The notes beneath the pieces were generated by a model that saw only the letters and a list, made by a program, of their open reading frames with translations, was not told the origin of the DNA and made no database searches. Both the position numbers and the translations under genes were made by a program. Shown in pieces: positions 27,695 to 37,925 of a stretch of 64,000 nt of DNA. Source of the DNA: Zeimonas sediminis (GTDB lineage: Bacteria; Pseudomonadota; Gammaproteobacteria; Burkholderiales; Burkholderiaceae_E); contig NZ_JAMQYE010000001.1 of the NCBI RefSeq assembly GCF_023721795.1, positions 62,001-126,000 of the forward strand. The letters are read 5' to 3'. The number at the start of each line of letters is the position of its first letter. Within the stretch, counting starts at the first letter, position 1.

Positions 27695-28588
27695 TTGCCT
27701 GCACGCACCCGATCGCCACGCGACTTGCGCGATCCCGCGGAACGCCGCGCGCCCCGCGCGTCTCGCCCGCAATTTGCCGAGCCCTCGATCACGCTGTCGG
27801 AGGAGAATGGCATCCGCTACCTGCACTTCGGCTCCGAGTGGGTGCAAGGCGCGATGTTCATCCGCCGCCCCTGGGACATCGCGATCGACTACGTGGCGCA
27901 GATGATGGGCTGGCTGCTGTTCCTGGACCCGCCCGCTCGCATCCTTCAGCTGGGCCTGGGCGCCGGCGCGCTGACCCGCTGGTGCTGGCGCAGGCTTCCC
28001 GACACGGGCGTCGACGTGGTCGAGGCCTCGGCGGGCGTGATCCGGGTGGCGCGCTCCCAGTTCGCGCTGCCGCCCGACGACGCCCGGCTCGCCGTCCATC
28101 ACGCCGACGCGGCGCGCTTCATGGCCGCGGCTGCGGCCTCGCTGGGCCCGGCGGCTGCGCCCGGCGCCGGCCAGCGCCGCTGGGGCGTGATCCAGGCCGA
28201 CCTGTACGACGCCGAGGCGCGCGGCCCGGTCTGCGACAGTCTGGCCTTCTATCGCGACTGCCGCGCCGCGCTGGACCCGGCCGGCGGCATGCTGGTCGTG
28301 AACCTGTTCGGCGAGCACGCTTCGTACGCGCGGAACATCGCGCGGATCCGCCGCGCCTTCGAAGGCCGCGTGCTCGAGATGCCGCAGGTGAGGGCCGGCA
28401 ACGTGGTCGTGCTGGCCTTCACCGGCCCGCCGCTGTCGGTCGAGGCCGGCGCCTTGACCGCGCGCGCCGTGGCGGTCGAGCGGCGGTGGCGACTGCCGGC
28501 CACCGGCTGGGCGAGGGCGCTTCTGGACGGCGCAGGCCGCCGTTCGTCCGGCGGGGCCGTCGGCCCGGAGGCGGCGCTGGTAGTGTGA
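27695..28588 (+). CDS. Spermidine synthase-like / class I methyltransferase-fold protein
   Basis: A 297-residue protein with a Rossmann methyltransferase core: ILQLGLGAGALTRW is the nucleotide-binding glycine loop, followed by VDVVEASAGVIRVAR and the acidic segment WGVIQADLYDAEA. This layout matches spermidine-synthase-like proteins that lack a proven polyamine activity. The predicted start is TTG at 27695, and the first 30 residues are Arg/Pro-rich, so the N terminus is uncertain. It lies between the glycosylase gene and the GspE-type gene, in the same direction. Substrate unknown. Confidence 0.7.
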   Translation: MPARTRSPRDLRDPAERRAPRASRPQFAEPSITLSEENGIRYLHFGSEWVQGAMFIRRPWDIAIDYVAQMMGWLLFLDPPARILQLGLGAGALTRWCWRRLPDTGVDVVEASAGVIRVARSQFALPPDDARLAVHHADAARFMAAAAASLGPAAAPGAGQRRWGVIQADLYDAEARGPVCDSLAFYRDCRAALDPAGGMLVVNLFGEHASYARNIARIRRAFEGRVLEMPQVRAGNVVVLAFTGPPLSVEAGALTARAVAVERRWRLPATGWARALLDGAGRRSSGGAVGPEAALVV

Positions 28589-28592
28589 GGCC

Positions 28593-30446
<1,854 letters not shown>

Positions 30447-30493
30447 GGCCGCGGGCGGGGCGCCCGCCCGCCTTGCGGTAGTAACATCGACGC

Positions 30494-31420
30494 ATGTCGA
30501 AGCTGCAGCATCGCCGGCCTCCGGCCGGCCGGTTTCCGTCTTATTCCCTGTCGTCCTTCATCGTGTCCGCCGCCGGCCGAAGCCGCCGCGCGCTGGTCCG
30601 TATCGCGCTGGCCGTGGCGGCCGGCGCTCTCGCACTCACTGTCGCCGCGGTCGAACTGCCGCGCCCGCGCAGCGTGCCCGGCGGTGTCGCGGTGATCGAC
30701 CTGGGCGCGGCGCCCGAAGCGCCCCGGGCCAGCTTCGACGAGGTGCCGGTGCTGGTAGTCGGCGACCCGGGCCGATGGACCGCGGTGGTGGGCATTCCGC
30801 TCGCGGCCGAGCCCGGCACGAAGCGGCTGGCAGTGCGCCGCGCCGGCGCGGCCGAGGCTCACCTGTCCTTCGAGGTCGAGCCGGTCCGCTATGCAGAGCA
30901 GCGGCTCACCGTACCGCGGGCCAAGGTCGACCTCTCGAAGGCGGACCTGGAGCGTTACCGACGCGAGCGCGACCACCTGGCCGGCGTGATGGCCACGCAC
31001 AGCGAGGCCGCGCCCGCGTCGCTGCGGATGCGCGCGCCCACCGACGGGGAGCGCTCGAGCTCCTTCGGTCTGCGCCGCTTCTTCAACGGCCAGCCGCGCA
31101 ATCCGCACAGCGGCATGGACATCGCCGCGGCCGAAGGCACGCCGGTCGTCGCGGCGAGCGCCGGCCGCGTGATCGACACCGGCGACTACTTCTTCAACGG
31201 CAAGACGGTCTGGATCGACCACGGCAGCGGCCTGCTGACGATGTATTGCCACCTGAGCGCGATCGACGTGAAGACCGGCGACCGGCTGGCGGCCGGCGAC
31301 AGGATCGGCGCGGTCGGCGCGACCGGCCGGGTGACCGGGGCGCACCTGCACTGGTCGGTGAGCCTGAACCGGGCGATGGTCGATCCGGCGCTGTTCCTGG
31401 AGCCGTTGCAGGCGAGGTGA
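30494..31420 (+). CDS. M23-family zinc metallopeptidase (peptidoglycan endopeptidase)
   Basis: A 308-residue envelope protein. An N-terminal membrane anchor or uncleaved signal (about 33-55) is followed by a beta domain (about 60-150) resembling the linker regions of lysostaphin-type peptidases. The M23 domain covers about 190-305. The zinc motifs are HSGMD (about residue 204) and HLHW (about 284), with the third His region TMYCHLSAI. It probably cleaves peptidoglycan cross-links in the periplasm. It is tail to tail with the DUF2238 gene. Confidence 0.88.
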   Translation: MSKLQHRRPPAGRFPSYSLSSFIVSAAGRSRRALVRIALAVAAGALALTVAAVELPRPRSVPGGVAVIDLGAAPEAPRASFDEVPVLVVGDPGRWTAVVGIPLAAEPGTKRLAVRRAGAAEAHLSFEVEPVRYAEQRLTVPRAKVDLSKADLERYRRERDHLAGVMATHSEAAPASLRMRAPTDGERSSSFGLRRFFNGQPRNPHSGMDIAAAEGTPVVAASAGRVIDTGDYFFNGKTVWIDHGSGLLTMYCHLSAIDVKTGDRLAAGDRIGAVGATGRVTGAHLHWSVSLNRAMVDPALFLEPLQAR

Positions 31421-31432
31421 GGGGCCGCGTGC

Positions 31433-32146
31433 CTACCGCGACCGCAGCCGCGCGATCTCGTCCTCGCCGAGCGGCTCGGGAATCTTCACCCGCAGGCTCT
31501 CCGACCACTCGCGCGCGAAGTCGCGCCGCGTGCGCGCGTTGACCACGAAGATGACGAGCATCGCGACGCCGGCGCCCAGCGCGGCCAGCAGCATGTCGCG
31601 CTGCGCGTCCCAGACGTCGCCCTGCGTGCCCAGGTAGGCGACGCCGAGGTCGCCGCCGAAGAGCTCCGCGGCGCCCCATTCGAACAGCTCGAAGATCGCC
31701 GAGGTGCTGATCGTGACGTCGAGCGGCAGGAAATAGCCCCAGAAGCCGCGCGCGTCGGCCACCCGCAGGAACAGCTCTCGCATCGGGTAGGCGAGCAGCA
31801 GGCCGTACAGGAAGTGCGCGAAGCGGTCGAAGTGGTTGCGCTGCCAGCCCATCGCCTCGTTCAGCGATTGCCCGGTCAGCGCCCGGATCCACGCGTCGTA
31901 AGGCACCAGCGCGTAGGTGTAGTGCGCGCCGATCTCGTGGATGCACAGGAAGACGAAGATCAGCGTGTACGAGGCGCGCGAGAACCGGAAGCGGCGCCGG
32001 GTGGCGGCGAGCGCCACGACGAAGACCACGGCCAGCGCGTTCTCGAGCGCCCAGTCGGCGCGGTCGTGCGGATCGATCGCCAGCGCGATCCACAGCACCC
32101 CGAAGAGCGCCGCCAGGATCGCCAGGTAACGGTCGCTGGAGGCCAA
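31433..32146 (-). CDS. DUF2238 (YjdF-like) membrane protein
   Basis: A 237-residue membrane protein with about six helices. Features typical of the DUF2238 family are CIHEIGAHYTYALVPYD, a conserved HFDRFAHFLYGLL and a final IFELFEWGAAELF region. No biochemical function is established for the family. It is the last gene of the minus-strand unit moxR, GNAT, VWA and DUF2238, and starts 46 bases after the VWA gene. Confidence 0.82.
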   Translation of the reverse strand: MASSDRYLAILAALFGVLWIALAIDPHDRADWALENALAVVFVVALAATRRRFRFSRASYTLIFVFLCIHEIGAHYTYALVPYDAWIRALTGQSLNEAMGWQRNHFDRFAHFLYGLLLAYPMRELFLRVADARGFWGYFLPLDVTISTSAIFELFEWGAAELFGGDLGVAYLGTQGDVWDAQRDMLLAALGAGVAMLVIFVVNARTRRDFAREWSESLRVKIPEPLGEDEIARLRSR

Positions 32147-32192
32147 GGGGCGTTCGAGGCGGGGGCGGACGACGCCGGGGCGGGGCCGAGGA

Positions 32193-33368
32193 TCAGCGCG
32201 ACAGTTCGCGCATCGCCCGCTCGAGGCCCTGCAGCGTGACCGGGTACATCCGGCCGCCCATCAGCTGCTGGATCACCGAGATCGACTGCCGGTACTGCCA
32301 GACGCCCTCGGGCTCGGGGTTGAGCCAGGCGTACTTCGGGAAGCGCTCGACCAGCCGGCGCAGCCAGATCGCGCCGGCTTCCTCGTTGTTGTACTCGACC
32401 GAGCCGCCCGGCTGCAGGATCTCGTAGGGGCTCATCGTGGCGTCGCCGACGAAGATCAGCCGGTAGTCGGCGTTGTACTTGCGCAGGATGTCCCAGGTCG
32501 AGAAGCGCTCGGCGTGCCGCCGCCGGTTGTTCTTCCAGACGAAGTCGTAGACGCAGTTGTGGAAGTAGTAGAACTCGAGGTGCTTGAACTCGGTCTTGGT
32601 CGCCGAGAACAGCTCCTCGGTCCGCTTGATGTGGTCGTCCATCGTGCCGCCCACGTCGAGCAGCATCAGCACCTTGATCGTGTTGTGCCGCTCGGGCCGC
32701 ATGCGGATGTCGAGCCAGCCGGCGTTGCGCGCCGTGTTCGCGATCGTGCCGTCGAGGTCGAGCTCGTCGGGCGCGCCCTGGCGGGCGAAGCGGCGCAGGC
32801 GGCGCAGCGCCACCTTGATGTTGCGGGTGCCGAGCTCGACCTGGTCGTCGTAGTCGCGGTAGGCGCGCTGCTCCCAGACCTTGACCGCGGTCCGGTTGCC
32901 CGCCGACGGGCCGCCGATCCGGATGCCCTCGGGGTTGTAGCCGCCGTTGCCGAAGGGCGAGGTGCCGTTGGTGCCGATCCACTTGTTGCCGCCCTCGTGG
33001 CGGCCCTTCTGCTCCTCGAGCAGCTCCTTCAGGCGCTCGATCAGCTTGTCGAGCCCGCCCATGGCCTCGATCGCTGCCTTCTCCTCGGCGGTGAACTCGC
33101 GGTGCAGCTGGCGCTTGAGCCACTCGAGCGGCACGTTCACGTCGATGCCCTCGATCGCCTGCACGCCCTTGAAGTAGGTCGCGAAGGCCTTGTCGAACTT
33201 GTCGAAGTTGCGCTCGTCCTTGACCAGCGTGGCGCGCGACAGCCAGTAGAAGTCGTCGACCGACTGCCCGATCACGTGCTCCCTGATCGCCTCGAGCAGC
33301 ATCAGGTATTCCTTGATCGACACCGGCAGCTTGGCCTGCCGCATGTGGAGGAAGAAATCGATCAGCAT
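32193..33368 (-). CDS. VWA-domain (CoxE-like) protein, partner of MoxR
   Basis: A 391-residue cytosolic protein with a C-terminal von Willebrand A fold. The metal-ion-dependent adhesion site reads DVGGTMDDH (about residue 230), and the second loop has FVGDATMSPYEI. The N-terminal half, beginning IDFFLHMRQAKLPVSIKEYL, is typical of CoxE-like proteins. These work with MoxR AAA+ ATPases in metal-cofactor insertion or complex assembly. The moxR gene lies two genes upstream with a GNAT gene between them. Confidence 0.85.
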   Translation of the reverse strand: MLIDFFLHMRQAKLPVSIKEYLMLLEAIREHVIGQSVDDFYWLSRATLVKDERNFDKFDKAFATYFKGVQAIEGIDVNVPLEWLKRQLHREFTAEEKAAIEAMGGLDKLIERLKELLEEQKGRHEGGNKWIGTNGTSPFGNGGYNPEGIRIGGPSAGNRTAVKVWEQRAYRDYDDQVELGTRNIKVALRRLRRFARQGAPDELDLDGTIANTARNAGWLDIRMRPERHNTIKVLMLLDVGGTMDDHIKRTEELFSATKTEFKHLEFYYFHNCVYDFVWKNNRRRHAERFSTWDILRKYNADYRLIFVGDATMSPYEILQPGGSVEYNNEEAGAIWLRRLVERFPKYAWLNPEPEGVWQYRQSISVIQQLMGGRMYPVTLQGLERAMRELSR

Positions 33369-33389
33369 GTCGCCTCCCGTCCTTTGCGC

Positions 33390-34037
33390 TCAGGCCCGGC
33401 CGGCGGTCGGGGCGTCCGCCGCGCGCCAGGCAGCCCCGGCGGGGCGCGGCCGCTCGAGTTGCCAGCGAAGGTTCTCGCGCACCGCCGGCCATTCGGGGGC
33501 GACGATGCTGTAGACGCAGGTGTCGCGGATCGTGCCGTTGGCCAGCAGCTGGTGGTGACGCAGCACGCCGTCGAGCTTCGCGCCGAGCCGCTCGATCGCG
33601 GCGCGGCTCTGCCGGTTCATGAAGTGGGTGCGCATCTCGACCGCGATGCAGCCGAGCGCGTCGAAGGCGTGGGCCAGCAGCATCGCCTTGCACTCGGTGT
33701 TGACGGCCGAGCGCTGCACGCTCGCCGAGTACCAGGTGTGGCCGATCTCGAGCCGCCGGTTGGCGGCGTCGACGTTGAACATGCGGGTGACGCCGACCAC
33801 GCGATCGTCGGCGGCGCGCCGGACCACGAAGGGCATCGCGCCGAGCCGCTCTCGCTGGTCGAGCGCGGCGTCGAGCCATGCGTCGATGGTCTCCGGGCCG
33901 GGCGCCGCGGTGTACCAGAGCCGCCAGAGCTCGCCGTCGGCCGCGGCCGCCAGTACCTGGTCGCGATGCGCGCGCGCGAGCGGCTCCAGCACGGCATGCG
34001 CGCCGCGCAGCGTGACCGGCTCGATCCAGCGGCTCAT
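33390..34037 (-). CDS. GNAT-family N-acetyltransferase
   Basis: A 215-residue acetyltransferase of the RimJ/RimL type. The core shows VGVTRMFNVDAANRRLEIGHTWYSASVQRSAVNTECK..., with the characteristic GHTWY segment and the acetyl-CoA-binding helix region AVEMRTHFMNRQSRAAIERLG. Substrate unknown; the family modifies N termini or small molecules. It sits between moxR and the CoxE-like gene on the same strand, with short gaps, and so may be part of one operon. Confidence 0.82.
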   Translation of the reverse strand: MSRWIEPVTLRGAHAVLEPLARAHRDQVLAAAADGELWRLWYTAAPGPETIDAWLDAALDQRERLGAMPFVVRRAADDRVVGVTRMFNVDAANRRLEIGHTWYSASVQRSAVNTECKAMLLAHAFDALGCIAVEMRTHFMNRQSRAAIERLGAKLDGVLRHHQLLANGTIRDTCVYSIVAPEWPAVRENLRWQLERPRPAGAAWRAADAPTAGRA

Positions 34038-34089
34038 CGCTGCATCGCCCCGGAAAACGGAAACCGGCGGGCAGGCCTGCGCACGGCTG

Positions 34090-34932
34090 TCAGCGGTTGT
34101 GGCGGGCCATGAACACCAGCCGCTCGAACAGGTGCACGTCCTGCTCGTTCTTCAGCAGCGCGCCGTGCAGCGGCGGGATCACCGCCTTGGCGTCCTTCGA
34201 GCGCAGGGCCTCGGCCGGAATGTCCTCGGCCACCAGCAGCTTGAGCCAGTCGAGCAGCTCGGACGTGGACGGCTTCTTCTTCAGGCCGGGCAGCTCGCGG
34301 ATCTGGAAGAAGGCCTCGAGCGCCTCCTTGAGCAGTTCCTTCTTCAGGCCCGGGAAGTGGACGTCGACGATCGCCTGCATCGTCTCCTTGTCCGGGAACT
34401 TGATGTAGTGGAAGAAGCAGCGGCGCAGGAAGGCGTCGGGCAGTTCCTTCTCGTTGTTGGACGTGATCATGACCACCGGGCGGTGCCTGGCCTTGATCGT
34501 CTGGCGAGTCTCGTAGACGTGGAACTCCATCCGGTCGATCTCGCGCAGCAGGTCGTTCGGGAACTCGATGTCGGCCTTGTCGATCTCGTCGATCAGCAGC
34601 ACCACCGGCCGGTCGGACTCGAAGGCCTGCCACAGCACGCCCTGGACGATGTAGTTGTTGATGTCGCGCACCCGCTCGTCGCCGAGCTGCGAGTCGCGCA
34701 GCCGCGAGACCGCGTCGTATTCGTACAGGCCCTGCTGCGCCTTCGTCGTGGACTTGATGTGCCACTGCAGCAGCGGCATGTCGAGGGCGCGCGCCACTTC
34801 CTCGGCGAGCATGGTCTTGCCGGTGCCGGGCTCGCCCTTGATCAGCAGCGGGCGCTGCAGACGGATCGCGGCGTTGACCGCGAGCTTCAGGTCGTCGGTG
34901 GCGACGTAGGAATCGGTGCCTTCGAAGCGCAT
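34090..34932 (-). CDS. MoxR-family AAA+ ATPase
   Basis: A 280-residue AAA+ ATPase. Walker A is GEPGTGKTMLAEEVA and Walker B is VVLLIDEIDKAD. The sensor 1 segment MITSNNEKELPDAFLRRC is typical of MoxR. MoxR proteins act as chaperones that remodel VWA partners during metal-cofactor or complex maturation. I start at the ATG at 34932 (MRFEGTDSYVATDDLK); the reading frame is open further upstream, but the added codons cross the cytochrome promoter. It heads the moxR, GNAT, VWA, DUF2238 unit. Confidence 0.9.
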   Translation of the reverse strand: MRFEGTDSYVATDDLKLAVNAAIRLQRPLLIKGEPGTGKTMLAEEVARALDMPLLQWHIKSTTKAQQGLYEYDAVSRLRDSQLGDERVRDINNYIVQGVLWQAFESDRPVVLLIDEIDKADIEFPNDLLREIDRMEFHVYETRQTIKARHRPVVMITSNNEKELPDAFLRRCFFHYIKFPDKETMQAIVDVHFPGLKKELLKEALEAFFQIRELPGLKKKPSTSELLDWLKLLVAEDIPAEALRSKDAKAVIPPLHGALLKNEQDVHLFERLVFMARHNR

Positions 34933-35001
34933 GGGTCGGGGAAGAAGCGGTGGGGATGCGATCGAGTATAACCGCCGGTGACGGCGCCGGTTTCGCGATC
35001 G

Positions 35002-35032
35002 TTGGACGACGCCGGGCCGAGTCCGATAGAAT
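35002..35032 (+). promoter_or_regulatory. Putative promoter of the cytochrome c pair
   Basis: TTGGAC (35002-35007) and TAGAAT (35027-35032) with a 19-base spacer form a plausible sigma-70-type promoter, giving a leader of about 50 bases before the first cytochrome ATG. Confidence 0.4.
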
Positions 35033-35088
35033 CCCCGGTTGATCCAGCGCAAGCATTCCAGCGAAAACCCGATCCACGCTCCAATCCC

Positions 35089-35406
35089 ATGTCCAACAAA
35101 CTGCTGATCGCCGCCGGCCTGCTCGCCGCAGCCGCCCCGTTCGCCGCGTCGGCGCAGGGCAATGCCGAGGCAGCCCGCGACAAGATCTCGATGTGCGTCG
35201 GTTGCCACGAGATTCCCGGGTACAAGGCCTCGTTCCCGTCCGTGTACCCGGTGCCCAAGATCGCCGGCCAGACCTCGAAGTACATCGAGGCGGCGCTGAT
35301 CGCCTATCGCAAGGGCGACCGCAGCCATCCGACGATGCGCGCGATCGCCGGCAGCCTCAGCGACCAGGACATCGCCGACCTGGCGGCCTACTACGGCTCG
35401 AAATGA
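35089..35406 (+). CDS. Monohaem c-type cytochrome 1
   Basis: A 105-residue periplasmic cytochrome of class I type. A signal peptide (about 1-23, ending ASAQG) precedes the mature protein with the haem site CVGCH. A later methionine in [23 protein letters not shown] gives the usual axial ligand region. Each of the two tandem genes resembles one half of dihaem cytochrome c4. It carries electrons in the periplasm, but the partner enzyme is not evident. Confidence 0.88.
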   Translation: MSNKLLIAAGLLAAAAPFAASAQGNAEAARDKISMCVGCHEIPGYKASFPSVYPVPKIAGQTSKYIEAALIAYRKGDRSHPTMRAIAGSLSDQDIADLAAYYGSK

Positions 35407-35426
35407 AGGCGACGGGATTCGACATC

Positions 35427-35774
35427 ATGATGACGCTCTCCAAACTGAAGTTCGCCGCCTTCGTGTCCTTCGCCGGGCTCGCCTTCGCGGCCGCCCCGGC
35501 CTTCGCCGGCGACGTCGCCAAGGGCAAGGAGAAGGCCGACCAGGTCTGCGCCGCCTGCCATGGCAAGGACGGCAACACGCCGATCGACCCGTCGTATCCG
35601 AAGCTCGCCGGCCAGTTCGCCGAGTATCTCGAGCAGGCGCTGATCGACTACAAGGCCGAGCGCCGGAACAACGCGATCATGGTCGGCCAGGCCAAGGCGC
35701 TGTCCCGCGAGGACATCCGCAACCTGTCGGCCTACTACGCGAGCCTGCCGGGTCAGCTCTCGGTTCGTCGCTGA
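35427..35774 (+). CDS. Monohaem c-type cytochrome 2
   Basis: A 115-residue periplasmic cytochrome with a signal peptide ending AFAGD and the haem site CAACH. The axial-methionine region is [23 protein letters not shown] start at the ATG at 35427, which gives a normal signal peptide; an ATG at 35403 overlapping the previous stop as ATGA is also possible. Like its upstream neighbour it resembles half of cytochrome c4. Its last 22 bases overlap the 3' end of the convergent XRE gene. Confidence 0.86.
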   Translation: MMTLSKLKFAAFVSFAGLAFAAAPAFAGDVAKGKEKADQVCAACHGKDGNTPIDPSYPKLAGQFAEYLEQALIDYKAERRNNAIMVGQAKALSREDIRNLSAYYASLPGQLSVRR

Positions 35775-36523
35775 GCATCGCCTTCCCCGGCGTTCTGGCG
35801 GCGAAGCCGCCGCATGAACGCCGGTTCCCATCTTCTCGCAGCCACCAGCAGGCTCAGGGGCCGACGCATCGCCGACGGCACCGCGGCCTCGGCGTTGTGC
35901 TGCCCCGAGTACTCGGCCACCAGGGCCTCGATCCGGGCAAGCAGCTGCAGCCTGGCGGCCTCGGTCAGCCGCACGTTGACCACCCTGACCACCTCTCCCG
36001 GCCCGTCGAAGCGTGAGCCGAGGAAATCGCCTGCCTGCGAACGGAAGTAGCGCAGGATCGGGCCGTCCGGCAGCCACCGGAAGGTGCGCGAAACCAGCAG
36101 CCGGTAGCGGTTGTTCGGCAGCAGGCGCAGGAATCCCATGCGGTCGAGCCTGAGCAGGCAGCGCACGCAGTCGGCCGGGGCGAGCCGGTAGAGCGCCAGC
36201 ATCTCCTCGAAGTCCATCAGGTTCAGCGCGCACACGGCCGTGGCGAACAGCCGGTCGTCGCCGACGATTTCTGCCTCTTGTTCCCAGCGAAGCTGCGAGA
36301 CCAGCGGCTCGGCGCGCCCCAGCCCGCGGGCCAGCGACTCGAAATCGATCCCGGTGGCGCAGCAGATCGCGTCGAGCCGGGCCAGGTCGAAATTGCGCCG
36401 CGAGAACATCCGCTTGACGGTGGCGGTCGAAAGGCCGAGCCGCGCGGCCAGCGCGGCGTAGCTGATTCGCTGGGCGCGAAGTTCGCGTTTCAGGCAGTCG
36501 GTGAGCAGGGCACTCGGGCTCAT
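35753..36523 (-). CDS. XRE-type helix-turn-helix regulator with a C-terminal effector region
   Basis: A 256-residue DNA-binding protein. The N-terminal HTH spans about residues 15-65 ([20 protein letters not shown] is the typical Cro/C1 fold). The remainder is a helical domain of unknown type ([34 protein letters not shown], then a long C-terminal region), likely a sensor. The 3' end overlaps the cytochrome gene by 22 bases. Target unknown. Confidence 0.75.
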   Translation of the reverse strand: MSPSALLTDCLKRELRAQRISYAALAARLGLSTATVKRMFSRRNFDLARLDAICCATGIDFESLARGLGRAEPLVSQLRWEQEAEIVGDDRLFATAVCALNLMDFEEMLALYRLAPADCVRCLLRLDRMGFLRLLPNNRYRLLVSRTFRWLPDGPILRYFRSQAGDFLGSRFDGPGEVVRVVNVRLTEAARLQLLARIEALVAEYSGQHNAEAAVPSAMRRPLSLLVAARRWEPAFMRRLRRQNAGEGDAQRRTES

Positions 36524-36614
36524 GAGCGCAGCTTGACCCGGCAGCGGCCCCGGCGCAATGTCACTTCGCGCCTAGGCCATGGGGCCGGCCGGTCAGGGTC
36601 GGCCGGGTGTGGCC

Positions 36615-36636
36615 AGCCGGGTCGGGCCACCCGGCT
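36615..36636. repeat. Perfect 8-bp inverted repeat upstream of the RND operon promoter
   Basis: AGCCGGGT (36615-36622) and ACCCGGCT (36629-36636) flank CGGGCC. It lies 18 bases before the -35 of the RND operon promoter and after the divergent XRE start; it could be a hairpin or an operator. Confidence 0.4.
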
Positions 36637-36653
36637 TGCTGCGATGCCGCATC

Positions 36654-36681
36654 TTGACTCCCGCCAGGCTGTTTAGATACT
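36654..36681 (+). promoter_or_regulatory. Promoter of the RND/DUF2892/SLAC1 operon
   Basis: TTGACT (-35, 36654-36659) and GATACT (-10, 36676-36681) are separated by 16 bases. The -10 box lies inside the G-tract operator, so a bound CsoR-family repressor would block RNA polymerase. Confidence 0.5.
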
Positions 36682-36713
36682 ATGGGGGGTATACGGAAAC
36701 CCCCGGCAGTATC
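36676..36713. promoter_or_regulatory. CsoR/FrmR-type operator (G-tract inverted repeat)
   Basis: GATACTATGGGGGG (36676-36689) is repeated in inverted form by CCCCCGGCAGTATC (36700-36713), matching at 11 of 14 positions. The left half also fits the family pattern ATAC-G-tract-GTAT. CsoR, RcnR and FrmR proteins bind G-tracts flanked by A/T-rich inverted bases. A gene for such a repressor (42504-42812) is the fifth gene of the operon that begins 30 bases downstream. Confidence 0.6.
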
Positions 36714-36742
36714 GACACCCGCCGCCCAGCCAGGAAAGCCAG

Positions 36743-37912
36743 ATGAACGAACCGATCCGCAAGTCACCGCGAACCCGCGCGATCCACGCGGCCGCGCTGC
36801 GCCGGCCGGCGCTGCTGGCAGCAGCCTTGCTGGCGCTCGGCGCCGCCGCCTCGGTCGCGCTTCCGGGCGGCCGGGCCGATGCGCAGATCGCAGTTGCCGG
36901 CGGCGCGCCGGGAACTGCGGCGAACGCCCCGCAGGTGCCGGTGGCCACGGTCGGCCGGGACCGTTTCGCCCAGTCCGAGTCCTGGGACGGCACGCTGCAG
37001 GCGGTCCGGCAGGCAACGATCGGTGCGCAGGCGCAGGGGCGGATCGTCAAGCTGCACGTGCAGGCCGGCGACGGCGTCAAGGCCGGGCAGGTGCTCGCCG
37101 AGATCGACGCGCGCGAGGCGAACCTCGCGGTGTCGCGCGACCGGGCCCAGCTCGGCGAGTCGCAGGCCACGCTGGCCGAGGCGCGCGCCGCCTACGAGCG
37201 CAGCCGCGAGCTTCACGAAAAGGGCTTCATCAGCAAGGCGGCGCTGGAACAGGCCGCGGCGGCGCTGAAGGTCGCCGAGGCCCGACAGAGCCAGGCGCAG
37301 GCCGGCATCGGCCTGTCCAGCGTCGCCTCCGAGCACACGATCGTGCGCGCCCCGTGGGACGGCGTGGTGACCGCGGTGCCGGTGCAGGTCGGCGACCTGG
37401 CCACGCCCGGGCGGCCGCTGTTCGAGCTGCATGCGCCGGACAAGCTTCGCGCGGTGGCCTTCCTTCCGAACAGCCGGGTCGCCGAGGCGGCCGGCGCGCC
37501 GCGCGCCTGGGTGCGCCTGGACGCGGCGGGCCGGACCACCCAGCTGGAGAGCACGCAGATCGTCGCGATTCCTTCCGCCGATCCGGCCTCGGGCACGACC
37601 GAGGTCCGGGTCGAGCTGCCGGGCGGCGCGGGCGCCGGGCCCGACTGGGTGCCGGGGCGGCACGTGCGGGTCGCGTTCGACACCGCCGGCGCGCAGCAGG
37701 CGCTGGTCGTGCCGGCCGCGAGCCTGCTGGTGCGCGGCGAACTCGTCGGGGTCTACGTGGCCACCGACTCGGGCTTCGTGCTGCGCGCGGTGCGCGTGGG
37801 CCAGCGCTCGGGCGACTCGGTGGAGATCCTGTCCGGCCTTCGCGAAGGCGAGCGCATCGCGCTCGACCCGGTGCGGGCCGGCCTGAAGGGCGCGATGCCC
37901 GCCGCACGCTGA
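36743..37912 (+). CDS. RND efflux periplasmic adaptor (membrane fusion protein)
   Basis: A 389-residue periplasmic adaptor that links an RND pump to an outer-membrane channel. It has a signal or anchor sequence (about 20-48), a lipoyl/barrel-sandwich half (VRQATIGAQAQGRIVKLHVQAGDGVKAG), a helical hairpin (about 125-185), the second lipoyl half (TIVRAPWDGVVTAVPVQVGD), and beta-barrel and membrane-proximal domains. AGGAAAG lies upstream of the ATG. Its stop is 13 bases before the RND permease start. Substrate is not evident from the adaptor. Confidence 0.9.
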   Translation: MNEPIRKSPRTRAIHAAALRRPALLAAALLALGAAASVALPGGRADAQIAVAGGAPGTAANAPQVPVATVGRDRFAQSESWDGTLQAVRQATIGAQAQGRIVKLHVQAGDGVKAGQVLAEIDAREANLAVSRDRAQLGESQATLAEARAAYERSRELHEKGFISKAALEQAAAALKVAEARQSQAQAGIGLSSVASEHTIVRAPWDGVVTAVPVQVGDLATPGRPLFELHAPDKLRAVAFLPNSRVAEAAGAPRAWVRLDAAGRTTQLESTQIVAIPSADPASGTTEVRVELPGGAGAGPDWVPGRHVRVAFDTAGAQQALVVPAASLLVRGELVGVYVATDSGFVLRAVRVGQRSGDSVEILSGLREGERIALDPVRAGLKGAMPAAR

Positions 37913-37925
37913 GCCGGAGCCGACG

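Noticed and set aside
35100-35328. N-terminal extension of MoxR to 35328
   Set aside because: The additional 132 codons are antisense to the cytochrome gene and include its promoter; MoxR homology starts at MRFEGTDSY (34932).
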